From an uncultured Actinomycetes bacterium (GTDB lineage Bacteria > Actinomycetota > Acidimicrobiia > Acidimicrobiales > Microtrichaceae), in NCBI GenBank assembly GCA_903930035.1, contig CAIYXG010000221.1, positions 1 through 13,259 of the forward strand: a DNA stretch of 13,259 nt, in the 5' to 3' direction. Of the stretch, positions 1 through 6,311 are shown one piece after another. The notes under the pieces were generated by a model. The model ran no database searches, was not told the DNA's origin, and was given only the letters and a program-made list of their open reading frames with translations. How positions within the stretch are numbered: the stretch's first letter is position 1; every line of letters begins with the position of its first letter. The translations under genes and the position numbers were made by a program.

Positions 1-605
1 AGGAAGAGCCCCGCGGCCTGCGCCCCCAGGTGGCCCATGACGCCGGCGGTGACCGCGTCGAGGATCTCCTTGGTCGGCCGCCGGACCGAGATCGCCCGCT
101 GGATCCGCTCCAGCTGGTTCATGATCGCCGTGCGTGCCTGCAGCTCGGTCAGGAGGCGGGCGACCTCCGAGGCCTGCTGCTCCGAGAGCTCGCGGGCGGC
201 ACGCTCCGCCTCGACCGCGTCCACGAGCCGCAGGCTGAGCGTCATGGACCGGGCCATGGCCCGGAACAGGGCCTTCTCCTCGGCGTCGAACCGGTGGTGG
301 AAGCGCCCGATCGTCAGGACCGACTGGTGGTCGAGGGGGGACCACAGCAGCGACAGGGCCTCGCCGTCGATGCGCACGTGGTCGGGCCGGTCCTCGAGGG
401 AGGCGGCCAGGTTCTCGAGGTCGCCGGGGCAGAGCCCGATCGCCCGCTGCACGTTGCCGTCCTGGTCCAGGACGACGGCGACCTCGGCGTCGAAGGCCTC
501 GGCCGCCCGGTCCACCGCCAGGCGCAGCACGTCCTGGTTCCCGTCGGGGGAGAACACCGAGAGGAACTCGGCGAGCGTGTGGAGGGACCAGGAGGTGTCG
601 TGCAC
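1..605 (-). CDS. GAF-domain signalling protein, C-terminus cut off by window edge
   Basis: The first 201 residues are visible, from a GTG at 605 17 bases after the FIST gene stop; the frame is open to the left edge. Residues 1-115 look like a GAF-type sensor fold (segments such as AEAFDAEVAVVLDQDGNVQR and DHQSVLTIGRFHHRFDAEEK). Residues 115-165 form a charged coiled-coil linker (EAERAARELSEQQASEVARL). A second GAF-like start follows (ERIQRAISVRRPTKEILDAV, then HLGAQAAGLFL). No signal peptide or membrane segment is seen, so it should be cytoplasmic. The output domain (GGDEF, EAL, histidine kinase or PP2C phosphatase) lies outside the window and cannot be named. The frame and reading are secure; the exact start is less so, because no good Shine-Dalgarno sequence precedes the GTG. 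It is probably co-transcribed with the FIST gene, whose ligand signal it may receive. Confidence 0.75.
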   Translation of the reverse strand, partial: MHDTSWSLHTLAEFLSVFSPDGNQDVLRLAVDRAAEAFDAEVAVVLDQDGNVQRAIGLCPGDLENLAASLEDRPDHVRIDGEALSLLWSPLDHQSVLTIGRFHHRFDAEEKALFRAMARSMTLSLRLVDAVEAERAARELSEQQASEVARLLTELQARTAIMNQLERIQRAISVRRPTKEILDAVTAGVMGHLGAQAAGLF

Positions 606-621
606 GGGAGCGGGGAGGGGG

Positions 622-1830
622 TCAGCCCAGGGCGAGCGCGACCAGGGTCTGGTTGTGGAAGCCGCCGGCGCCACGCGTCCGGGCGATCTCCCCGTAGGTG
701 TAGAAGCCGGCGACCGGGGCGGTGCCGGCGTGGACCCGCATGCGGGCCACCTCGGCCTGGTCGCCGTCGTCGCTGAGCACCGAGCGCCGGGCGATGCAGT
801 CGAACACCATGAGGCCGAGCGGGTCGGCGCCGCCGAGGGCCTCGATGGCCTCGGTGCACGCGTCGTCGGTCGCGCCGAGGATGGTGTCGGCGTCACCGGT
901 CATGGTCCACGCCAGCCCGCCGGCGGGCACCTCGGCGATGCACTGGATGGTGCGCTGCTCGAAGTCGGCGCCGCCGACGTAGCGGATCTCCATGCGGTCC
1001 CGGCGACGGATGCCGAGGGGCCGGGTGACGGCGAAGTCGATGAAGGCGTCGAGGTCGTTGCGGACCTCGTCCGGCGCGTTGAACCGGTCCAGGTAGACGT
1101 CGAGGGCCGGCTGGTCGTCGAGCGAGGAGACGGTGACCCCCTGCGACCCGGTCACGAGCATCGACTCGCCCACCGGCTCCCACCCGTGGCGCACGCCGAT
1201 GCCGATCGGCCGGTCCGAGGAGATGGCGGCGGCCACCACGGCGCCGCGGTGGACCTGGCCGCCGAAGATCTGGAAGGTCTGCTCCATGTCCAGGTCGTCG
1301 CCGGCGCAGCCGCCCACCAGCGGGATGCTGGCGCCGGCCTGTTCGTAGGCGCCCCGCACGACCTCCATCTGGTCGCCGACCAGGCCGTCGGCGAGGAGCA
1401 GCAGGACCGTGTGGGCCCGCCGCTCGACGTCGTTGGCGCAGGAGGCGGCCGTGAACGCCGCGTCGCGGAGCGAGACGGTCGTCAGGTCGGCGTCGGGGTC
1501 CTGGGCCTCGTCGCTGATGCCGAGCCCGGTGGTCACGGCGAACCCCTCGCCGCCGAGCGCCATCACCACGACCGACGAGTCGGCAGGGCCGTCGGTGAAC
1601 ACCTCGCCCGCCGTGGAGGCCCCCACCACCGGCGCGGCGCCGGACGCCTCGTCGACGGTCCTGGCCACGACCGCCAGGTCGTGCCCCTTGGAGACGAAGA
1701 CCACCACGAGCTGGGCCTCGGCGCCCTGGAGCGCGCCCTGGGTCGCCTCGGCCGCGGCCGCGGCGGAGTCGGTGGCCGTCGAGTGGCCCACCCGGACCCA
1801 GGCGTCGGGTCCCTGTCCTGCTGTCGTCAT
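622..1830 (-). CDS. FIST N + FIST C domain sensory protein
   Basis: 402 aa from an ATG at 1830, preceded by GAGGG with 8-base spacing. The FIST_N domain spans roughly residues 36-235, with the hallmarks VVGASTAGE (68-76) and PLVGGCAGDD (170-179). FIST_C runs to about residue 390 and ends in the characteristic GFYTYGEIARTRGAGGFHNQ. FIST (F-box/intracellular signal transduction) proteins are predicted small-ligand sensors, possibly for amino acids, commonly encoded beside chemotaxis, kinase or cyclic-di-GMP genes. There is no membrane segment or signal peptide, so it should be cytosolic. It is a stand-alone sensor with no fused output domain, and the next gene 17 bases downstream is a GAF-domain protein that could supply the output. 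The family call is firm; the ligand is unknown. The dienoyl-CoA isomerase gene is divergent, 138 bases away. Confidence 0.92.
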   Translation of the reverse strand: MTTAGQGPDAWVRVGHSTATDSAAAAAEATQGALQGAEAQLVVVFVSKGHDLAVVARTVDEASGAAPVVGASTAGEVFTDGPADSSVVVMALGGEGFAVTTGLGISDEAQDPDADLTTVSLRDAAFTAASCANDVERRAHTVLLLLADGLVGDQMEVVRGAYEQAGASIPLVGGCAGDDLDMEQTFQIFGGQVHRGAVVAAAISSDRPIGIGVRHGWEPVGESMLVTGSQGVTVSSLDDQPALDVYLDRFNAPDEVRNDLDAFIDFAVTRPLGIRRRDRMEIRYVGGADFEQRTIQCIAEVPAGGLAWTMTGDADTILGATDDACTEAIEALGGADPLGLMVFDCIARRSVLSDDGDQAEVARMRVHAGTAPVAGFYTYGEIARTRGAGGFHNQTLVALALG

Positions 1831-1899
1831 GTGTCTCGCCCTCGGTCGTGGACCGCCCGTCGCAGTCCGGGTCCTATCGGCACGCGGTCCGAGAACCTG

Positions 1900-1967
1900 A
1901 ACGTTCGCCGCCCGAACGATCTTCGGCAACTCGGACGCCGTCCGGGGGGCCGGTGGTACGTTCGCCG
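1900..1967. promoter_or_regulatory. Operator-like inverted repeat and direct repeat between divergent genes
   Basis: An imperfect inverted repeat AACGTTCG (1900-1907), 5 bases, CGAACGAT (1913-1920) has 7 of 8 half-site positions matching. The 10-mer ACGTTCGCCG at 1901-1910 recurs exactly at 1958-1967, where it overlaps the proposed -10 and start region of the isomerase gene. This geometry suits a dimeric repressor, for example of the TetR type often found near acyl-CoA genes, but no regulator gene lies nearby and binding is inferred only. Confidence 0.4.
1957..1962 (+). promoter_or_regulatory. -10 element of a leaderless promoter for the dienoyl-CoA isomerase gene
   Basis: TACGTT fits the actinobacterial TAnnnT -10 pattern and is followed by 6 bases and then the ATG at 1969. 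Transcription starting at the usual distance would begin on or next to the A of the ATG. No Shine-Dalgarno sequence precedes the ATG, which agrees with a leaderless start. No convincing -35 is visible. Confidence 0.5.
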
Positions 1968-1968
1968 G

Positions 1969-2808
1969 ATGACCGACTGCTTCGACGTCCGCATCGAGGA
2001 CCACGTCGCGCACATCTCGCTGTGCCGGCCCGACGCCCTCAACACGATGGTCCCGGAGTTCTGGAACGACCTGCCCCGGATCGTCCGTGACATCGACGAG
2101 CACGCCCGGGCCCGGGTGATCGTGCTGTCGTCCACGGGCAAGCACTTCTGCGCCGGGATGGACCTCTCGGTCTTCGCGGGCGAGGGCCTGTCCGACGGCG
2201 GCGCGCAGGAGCAGGGCCGCCGCCGCGCCCACCTGTGGATGCTGGTCCAGAAGCTCCAGGACTCCTTCACGGCCTTCGAGCAGGCCCGCATGCCCGTGCT
2301 GGCCGCCGTGCAGGGCGGCTGCATCGGCGGTGCGGTCGACATGGTCACCGCGGCCGACCTGCGGTACTGCACCGAGGACGCGTTCTTCTGCGTGCAGGAG
2401 ATCAACCTGGGCATGACTGCCGACGTCGGCACCCTCCAGCGGCTGCCCCGGCTGATCCCCGAGGGCATCGCACGGGAGTACGCCTACACCGGCGCCCGCA
2501 TGCCCGCGTCCGAGGCGCTGCAGTACGGCCTGGTGAACCGCGTCTTCCCCGACCACGACGCGCTGCTCGAGGGTGTCCTGGGCGTGGCCCGGCAGATCGC
2601 CACCCGCTCGCCGCTCGCGATCTGGGGGACCAAGGAGATGGTCAACTACACCCGGGACCACTCGGTGGCCGACTCGCTCCGCTACATGGCGGGCTGGCAG
2701 TCGGGCATGTTCCAGCCGGCCGACATGATGGAGGAGATGGTCGCCAAGGGAGAGGGCCGGGACCCCAGGTTCGAGGAGCTCCCGACCCGCCCCGCCGGTC
2801 TGGGCTGA
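1969..2808 (+). CDS. Delta(3,5)-delta(2,4)-dienoyl-CoA isomerase (crotonase family)
   Basis: 279 aa. It shifts the double bonds of 3,5-dienoyl-CoA to 2,4-dienoyl-CoA, an auxiliary step in beta-oxidation of unsaturated fatty acids with odd-numbered double bonds. The assignment rests on strong resemblance, from memory, to mammalian ECH1, including the stretches RYCTEDAFF and ADVGTLQRLPRLI and the C-terminal TRDHSVADSLRYMA. The three catalytic acids of rat ECH1 (Asp176, Glu196, Asp204) align with Asp124, Glu144 and Asp152 here, with the same spacings of 20 and 8. CoA-binding and oxyanion elements are the FCAGMDL segment (60-66) and the QGGCIGGAVD segment (115-124). Length fits a bacterial form without a targeting sequence. 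The ATG at 1969 is chosen from the protein N-terminus and the -10 element 6 bases upstream. It converges on the enoyl-CoA hydratase gene with a 26-base gap containing a short palindrome, GGACCCGGTCC (2809-2819), too weak to call a terminator. Confidence 0.9.
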   Translation: MTDCFDVRIEDHVAHISLCRPDALNTMVPEFWNDLPRIVRDIDEHARARVIVLSSTGKHFCAGMDLSVFAGEGLSDGGAQEQGRRRAHLWMLVQKLQDSFTAFEQARMPVLAAVQGGCIGGAVDMVTAADLRYCTEDAFFCVQEINLGMTADVGTLQRLPRLIPEGIAREYAYTGARMPASEALQYGLVNRVFPDHDALLEGVLGVARQIATRSPLAIWGTKEMVNYTRDHSVADSLRYMAGWQSGMFQPADMMEEMVAKGEGRDPRFEELPTRPAGLG

Positions 2809-2834
2809 GGACCCGGTCCGCCCGGCCGACGCCG

Positions 2835-3611
2835 TCAGACCTGGCCGCGGCCGCGCTCGGTCGTGGCCCGCCGGCGGGCGTCCAGGTCGCCGTGGTCGGC
2901 CCCGGCCTCCCACTCGGCACTGACGCGCCACTCGTTGCGCTGGGCGTCGTGGCCGGTCATCTGGACGTTCTCCCGGTAGGTGGCCAGGAGGCGCCGCACG
3001 CCGGGCTGGTCGTTGCCGGAGATCTCCCCGGCCAGCTCCAGGCAGCGGGGGAGCAGGTCCTCGTGGGCCACGACCTCGTTGACCAGGCCCCACTCGAGCG
3101 CCGTCGCCGCGTCGACGAAGTTGCCGGTGAGCGACATCTGCCGGGCGCGCCGCGTCCCGACCGCCTGGGGCAGCAGGACCGACATCCCCCAGCCGGGCTG
3201 CACGCCCACCCGCGCGTGGGTGTCGGCGAACCGGGCCCGGTCCGACGCCACCAGGAAGTCGCACCCCAGCGCCAGCTCGAGGCCGCCGGTCACGGCCACG
3301 CCGTTCACGGCACCGACGAGCGGCTTGGTCATCTCGGGCCACGGCCGCCGGAGCTCGCTGCCGCCCTCGAAGCCGCCGGAGAGCACGGTGGGGTCGTCCG
3401 CCAGCTCGCGCAGGTCGAGCCCGGCGCAGAACGCCGGGTCGCTGCCCGTCACCACCACGACGTCCACGTCCGGGTCGGCCTCGGCGGCCGCCATGGCGTC
3501 GTAGAGCGCGCGCCGCAGCGCCCGGTCCAGCGCGTTGCGGGCCCCGGGACGGTGCAGCCGCACCACCTCGGTCCGGCCGTGGCGCGACGTCACCAGCACC
3601 TCGTCGTCCAC
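2835..3611 (-). CDS. Enoyl-CoA hydratase/isomerase family protein
   Basis: 258 aa from a GTG at 3611, with GGAGGG 7 bases upstream inside the preceding gene; that gene's stop lies only 3 bases before the GTG, so translational coupling is likely. The crotonase fold is clear: RPGARNALDRALRRAL (21-36), oxyanion segment FCAGLDL (61-67), and VTGGLELALGCDF (107-119). Glu112 matches the first catalytic glutamate of classical enoyl-CoA hydratase (rat Glu144). The position of the second (rat Glu164) falls at His132 in the segment DTHARVGVQPGWG, so it lacks one of the two hydratase acids. It could act on enoyl-CoA as an atypical hydratase or isomerase, or do another crotonase reaction. It is the last gene of an operon with an acyl-CoA dehydrogenase, which favours acyl-CoA degradation. 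Confidence 0.88.
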   Translation of the reverse strand: MDDEVLVTSRHGRTEVVRLHRPGARNALDRALRRALYDAMAAAEADPDVDVVVVTGSDPAFCAGLDLRELADDPTVLSGGFEGGSELRRPWPEMTKPLVGAVNGVAVTGGLELALGCDFLVASDRARFADTHARVGVQPGWGMSVLLPQAVGTRRARQMSLTGNFVDAATALEWGLVNEVVAHEDLLPRCLELAGEISGNDQPGVRRLLATYRENVQMTGHDAQRNEWRVSAEWEAGADHGDLDARRRATTERGRGQV

Positions 3612-3614
3612 GGC

Positions 3615-4235
3615 TCAGCCCTCCGTGCCCAGCGGGGGCTGGTCCTGCGGGGGCAGGAAGTCGAACCGCAGGTCGCCCAGCCGCACCAGGACCGACGAGA
3701 TCCACCCGCCCATCGCCGAGAAGTGCTCGTCGAGGATCGACCCGTCCGCGAGCGCCGACTCGTCGAGCTCGTAGCTGCCCTCGTACGACACCTCGATCGC
3801 GTGCTCGGCCTCGGTCAGGTCGTCGTTGGACACCGTCTCGACGGTCGGGCCGGACCGCACGAGGTGCTCGGCGCCGATGCTCGGGCTCTCGGTGGGCAGT
3901 ACGGCCAGGACCGTGCGGGGGTCGGGCGCGTCGACGAGCCGCTGGATGCGCAGGACGACCTCGATGTCGATCCGGGGCGGTTCGGCACCCAGCTCGCCGT
4001 CGAGGTACCAGGAGCGGTAGGCCGTCTGCGACCAGGTCGGCCAGTCGAGCGTCAGGTCGGCGCGGACACGCGGGGGCAGCCCCTCGCCGGGGAGCCCGTA
4101 CGACGTCTCCCACGTGACGTCGCCGAGCAGGACGTCGACCTGGAAGCGCTCCTCGAAGGCCTGTCGCTCGAGCATCGCCTGCTCGAGCGCGTCGCGCAGT
4201 GCGCCGATGGCGTCGGTGAAGACGTGGTCGAGCAC
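3615..4235 (-). CDS. Conserved-looking hypothetical protein in the acyl-CoA dehydrogenase operon
   Basis: 206 aa from a GTG at 4235, 10 bases after the dehydrogenase stop; it ends 3 bases before the next gene. I do not recognise the family. The protein is acidic, has no cysteine, no signal peptide and no membrane segment. Residues 1-35 form a charged amphipathic helix (ALRDALEQAMLERQAFEERF). The middle reads as mixed strand and helix with several Trp residues (DLTLDWPTWSQTAYRSWYLD). The last third is very acidic (YEGSYELDESALADG) and the end is Pro-rich. Third-position GC and codon use match the neighbours, and the tight spacing on both sides supports it as a real gene. Its position suggests an accessory or binding role in acyl-CoA metabolism, but this is inference from location only. 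Confidence 0.75.
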   Translation of the reverse strand: MLDHVFTDAIGALRDALEQAMLERQAFEERFQVDVLLGDVTWETSYGLPGEGLPPRVRADLTLDWPTWSQTAYRSWYLDGELGAEPPRIDIEVVLRIQRLVDAPDPRTVLAVLPTESPSIGAEHLVRSGPTVETVSNDDLTEAEHAIEVSYEGSYELDESALADGSILDEHFSAMGGWISSVLVRLGDLRFDFLPPQDQPPLGTEG

Positions 4236-4245
4236 GGCGGCCCGG

Positions 4246-6048
4246 TCAGACCGACGCGAGCGACTCGGGGGTCACCTCGTAGAGGACGGACGAGCCCGCC
4301 TGCACCGACGGCACAAGGCCCGCGGCGGTGGGCAGCACCTGCTCGGCGAAGAACCGGGCCGACGCGATCTTGGTCTGGAGCCACGCGACGTCGGCGGGGT
4401 CGGCCCCCTCCAGGTCGGCCTTGGCGCCGAGCGCCAGGCGGGCCAGCAGCCAGCCGCCGGTGACCGTGCCGAAGATGCGCAGGTAGGGGGTGGCCCCGGC
4501 GAGCGCCTCGACGGGGCTGGCCAGGCCGTTGGTCATGATCCAGCTGGTGACGCCCTCCAGACTGTCCACCGCGGCGGCGAGCTGCGTGCGGATGGAGGCG
4601 AACTCCTCGCCGGCGGCGGCCAGCTCGGCGTCCAGGTCCCGCATCTGCTGCAGGTACTCGGTGACGACGCCACCCATGCGCATGCCCAGCTTGCGGCCGA
4701 CCAGGTCCATGGCCTGGATGCCGTTCGTGCCCTCGTAGATCGGGGCGATGCGCATGTCGCGGTAGTGCTGGGCCACGCCCGTCTCCTCGACGTAGCCCAT
4801 GCCGCCGAAGACCTGGATGGCGGTCGAGGTGACCTCCATGCCGACGTCGGTGCTCCAGGCCTTGGAGACCGGGGTCAGCAGCTCGGCGATCTCCCGCCAG
4901 TGCTCCGCCTCGTCGCCCTCGAGCGCCCGGGACAGGTCGATCGCGGCCGAGTTGTAGACCAGCAGGGCGCGCATGGCCTCGACGTGGGACTTCATGAACA
5001 TGAGCATGCGGCGCACGTCGGGGTGCGCCTCGATGAACGCCGGCTCCTTGGAGTCGCCGCCGATCTGGCGGCCCTGACGACGCTCCTGGGAGTACTGCAG
5101 CGCCTTCTGGTAGGCCGCGTCGCCCAGCGCCACGCCCTGGATCCCGACCGCGATGCGGGCCGAGTTCATCATCGTGAACATGGCGCGCAGGCCCTGGTTC
5201 TCCTCTCCCACGAGGTAGCCGGTCGCCCCGCCGGCGTCGCCGTAGCTCATGACGCACGTGGGGGAGCCGTGGATGCCCATCTTGTGCTCGATGGACACGC
5301 AGTTGACGTCGTTGCGCTCGCCCGGCTCCCCGTCCTCGGTGAGGAGGAACTTGGGCACGATGAACAGCGAGATGCCCTTCGTGCCGGCCGGGGCGCCCGG
5401 GGTGCGGGCCAGCACCAGGTGGACGATGTTCTCGGCCATGTCGTGCTCGCCGAACGAGATGTAGATCTTCGTGCCGGTGATCTTGTACGTGCCGTCGGCC
5501 TGCGGCTCGGCCTTGGTCTTGCAGAGGCCCACGTCGGAGCCGGCCTGCGGCTCGGTCAGGTTCATCGTGCCGGTCCACTCGCCGGTCACGATGCGGCGCA
5601 GGTAGCGCTCCTTCTGCTCCTCGGAGCCCCAGGCCTGGAGGCACTCGATGGCACCGGTGGTGAGACCCGGGCACATGGTGAGCGCGCCGTTGGCGGCCGT
5701 CATGAACTCGAGGGCGCAGGTGAACACGGCCTCGGGGAACCCGGCACCGCCGTACTCGACCTCGGCGTTGAGGCCCTGCCAGCCCGCCTCCACGAACTTG
5801 GCGTAGGCGGTCTTGAACTCGGCCGGCGTCTCGACGCCGTCGGGGCTCCACTTCAGGCCGACCGTGTCGCCGATGCGGTTGGTGGGGCCGAACACCTCCT
5901 GCATGAAGCGTCCGTGCTCGCCGAGGACGTCGGCCACGGTGTCGGGGTCGGCGTGGCGGTAGCGCTCGCTGGCGGAGATCTCGTCGAGCATGCCGACGTG
6001 GCGCAGGGTGAAGAGGGCGTCCTTGACGGGGGAGCGGTAGTCAGTCAT
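4246..6048 (-). CDS. Acyl-CoA dehydrogenase, long FadE5/DmdC-type
   Basis: 600 aa. A flavoprotein that oxidises acyl-CoA to trans-2-enoyl-CoA, passing electrons to electron-transfer flavoprotein. Domains in order: N-terminal helical domain (about 35-155), middle beta domain with the FAD motif NLTEPQAGSDVG (163-174), C-terminal helical domain with QVFGGMGY (412-419), then an extra C-terminal helical region (about 465-595). That extension marks the roughly 600-residue branch shared by mycobacterial FadE5 and methylmercaptopropionyl-CoA dehydrogenase DmdC; ordinary dehydrogenases are near 380 residues. The catalytic base is Glu439 in YEGTNGIQ. Substrate length cannot be read from sequence; DmdC function is possible, but no other dmd gene is present, so a fatty acyl-CoA is more likely. 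The ATG at 6048 lies 7 bases after a TAnnnT box. First gene of a three-gene operon. Confidence 0.93.
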   Translation of the reverse strand: MTDYRSPVKDALFTLRHVGMLDEISASERYRHADPDTVADVLGEHGRFMQEVFGPTNRIGDTVGLKWSPDGVETPAEFKTAYAKFVEAGWQGLNAEVEYGGAGFPEAVFTCALEFMTAANGALTMCPGLTTGAIECLQAWGSEEQKERYLRRIVTGEWTGTMNLTEPQAGSDVGLCKTKAEPQADGTYKITGTKIYISFGEHDMAENIVHLVLARTPGAPAGTKGISLFIVPKFLLTEDGEPGERNDVNCVSIEHKMGIHGSPTCVMSYGDAGGATGYLVGEENQGLRAMFTMMNSARIAVGIQGVALGDAAYQKALQYSQERRQGRQIGGDSKEPAFIEAHPDVRRMLMFMKSHVEAMRALLVYNSAAIDLSRALEGDEAEHWREIAELLTPVSKAWSTDVGMEVTSTAIQVFGGMGYVEETGVAQHYRDMRIAPIYEGTNGIQAMDLVGRKLGMRMGGVVTEYLQQMRDLDAELAAAGEEFASIRTQLAAAVDSLEGVTSWIMTNGLASPVEALAGATPYLRIFGTVTGGWLLARLALGAKADLEGADPADVAWLQTKIASARFFAEQVLPTAAGLVPSVQAGSSVLYEVTPESLASV

Positions 6049-6055
6049 GCCGGGC

Positions 6056-6061
6056 AGGTTA
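6056..6061 (-). promoter_or_regulatory. -10 element of a likely leaderless promoter for the acyl-CoA dehydrogenase operon
   Basis: Read on the minus strand the bases are TAACCT, a TAnnnT box, then 7 bases and the ATG at 6048. No Shine-Dalgarno sequence precedes the ATG. No good -35 is visible; the region upstream is filled by inverted repeats. Confidence 0.45.
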
Positions 6062-6102
6062 CCGCCCGGTCACTTGGAACTGCCCGGGCGGGCCCGGGCC
6101 CG
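6062..6102. repeat. Inverted repeats in the divergent promoter region
   Basis: CCGCCCGG (6062-6069) and CCGGGCGG (6084-6091) are perfect 8-base arms separated by 14 bases, directly upstream of the dehydrogenase -10. Overlapping the second arm is a perfect 14-base palindrome CGGGCCCGGGCCCG (6089-6102), which ends 3 bases before the proposed -35 of the divergent lipoprotein gene. These could be operators serving both directions. In DNA this GC-rich, part of the symmetry may be chance. Confidence 0.35.
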
Positions 6103-6105
6103 GTC

Positions 6106-6134
6106 TTTTCACGGTCGGGGCCCGCCGGTACCCT
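6106..6134 (+). promoter_or_regulatory. Predicted promoter for the lipoprotein and GGDEF-EAL operon
   Basis: A -35-like TTTTCA (6106-6111) and a -10 TACCCT (6129-6134, TAnnnT) are 17 bases apart. The start would fall near 6141, giving a leader of about 170 bases before the ATG at 6312. This is the best -35/-10 pair I can find in the gap, but it is a prediction. Confidence 0.45.
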
Positions 6135-6140
6135 GCGACG

Positions 6141-6311
6141 GAGGGCGGTCGCCCTCTGACGGAGCGTGGCCGGACCCGCCGGCCGGGTTTCGTCGCCAGG
6201 ACCCTCAACACTGCGGCGTCCCGGCCGAACTGAACCAGGTTCGCCCTCTGCGGCGGACGACACCCGAACCCGACGACACCCGAACCCGACGACACCGTCC
6301 CAGGAGCACCC
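6141..6311 (+). promoter_or_regulatory. Structured 5' leader of the lipoprotein/GGDEF-EAL operon
   Basis: No gene is seen between 6049 and 6311. The predicted transcript opens with a perfect hairpin, GAGGGC-GGTC-GCCCTC (6141-6156). It is followed by two mutually exclusive hairpins over 6168-6188 (GGCCGG with CCGGCC, or ACCCG with CGGGT). A third hairpin at 6191-6218 has 8 pairs, including one G-U and one bulge, and an 11-base loop. A short palindrome GAACCAGGTTC follows at 6232-6242. AGGAG at 6302-6306 sits 5 bases before the ATG. I recognise no known riboswitch class, including the cyclic-di-GMP types. Structure by chance is common at this GC content. Confidence 0.3.
6256..6296 (+). repeat. 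Tandem repeat of a 16-base unit, about 2.6 copies
   Basis: GACGACACCCGAACCC occurs exactly at 6256-6271 and 6272-6287, followed by the first 9 bases of a third copy (6288-6296). It lies in the untranslated leader, ending 6 bases before the ribosome binding site of the lipoprotein gene. It could be slippage-derived and able to vary in copy number. Confidence 0.85.

Noticed and set aside
37..1968. Very long plus-strand open frame antisense to the FIST and GAF genes, continuous with the dienoyl-CoA isomerase frame
   Set aside because: Its translation is low-complexity Gly/Arg/Val/Asp/His-rich sequence with no recognisable motif, as expected opposite GC-rich genes. The isomerase homology begins only at 1969.
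2809..2834. Terminator between the convergent crotonase genes
   Set aside because: GGACCCGGTCC gives only a 4-pair stem with a 3-base loop and no T-tract.
1831..4113. Minus-strand open frame upstream of and continuous with the FIST gene
   Set aside because: It runs through the crotonase genes in a wrong frame with Arg/Pro-rich noise. FIST homology and a ribosome site place the start at 1830.
4246..6048. Methylmercaptopropionyl-CoA dehydrogenase (DmdC) as a specific function
   Set aside because: The length and C-terminal extension fit, but FadE5-type enzymes share them and no other dimethylsulfoniopropionate gene is present.
4114..6159. 681-residue plus-strand frame opposite the acyl-CoA dehydrogenase
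   Set aside because: It is a composition shadow; the minus strand encodes a full, motif-complete enzyme over the same bases.
6141..6311. Cyclic-di-GMP, molybdenum-cofactor or folate riboswitch
   Set aside because: I looked for the conserved core stretches of these classes as I remember them and found none. A covariance-model search would be decisive.
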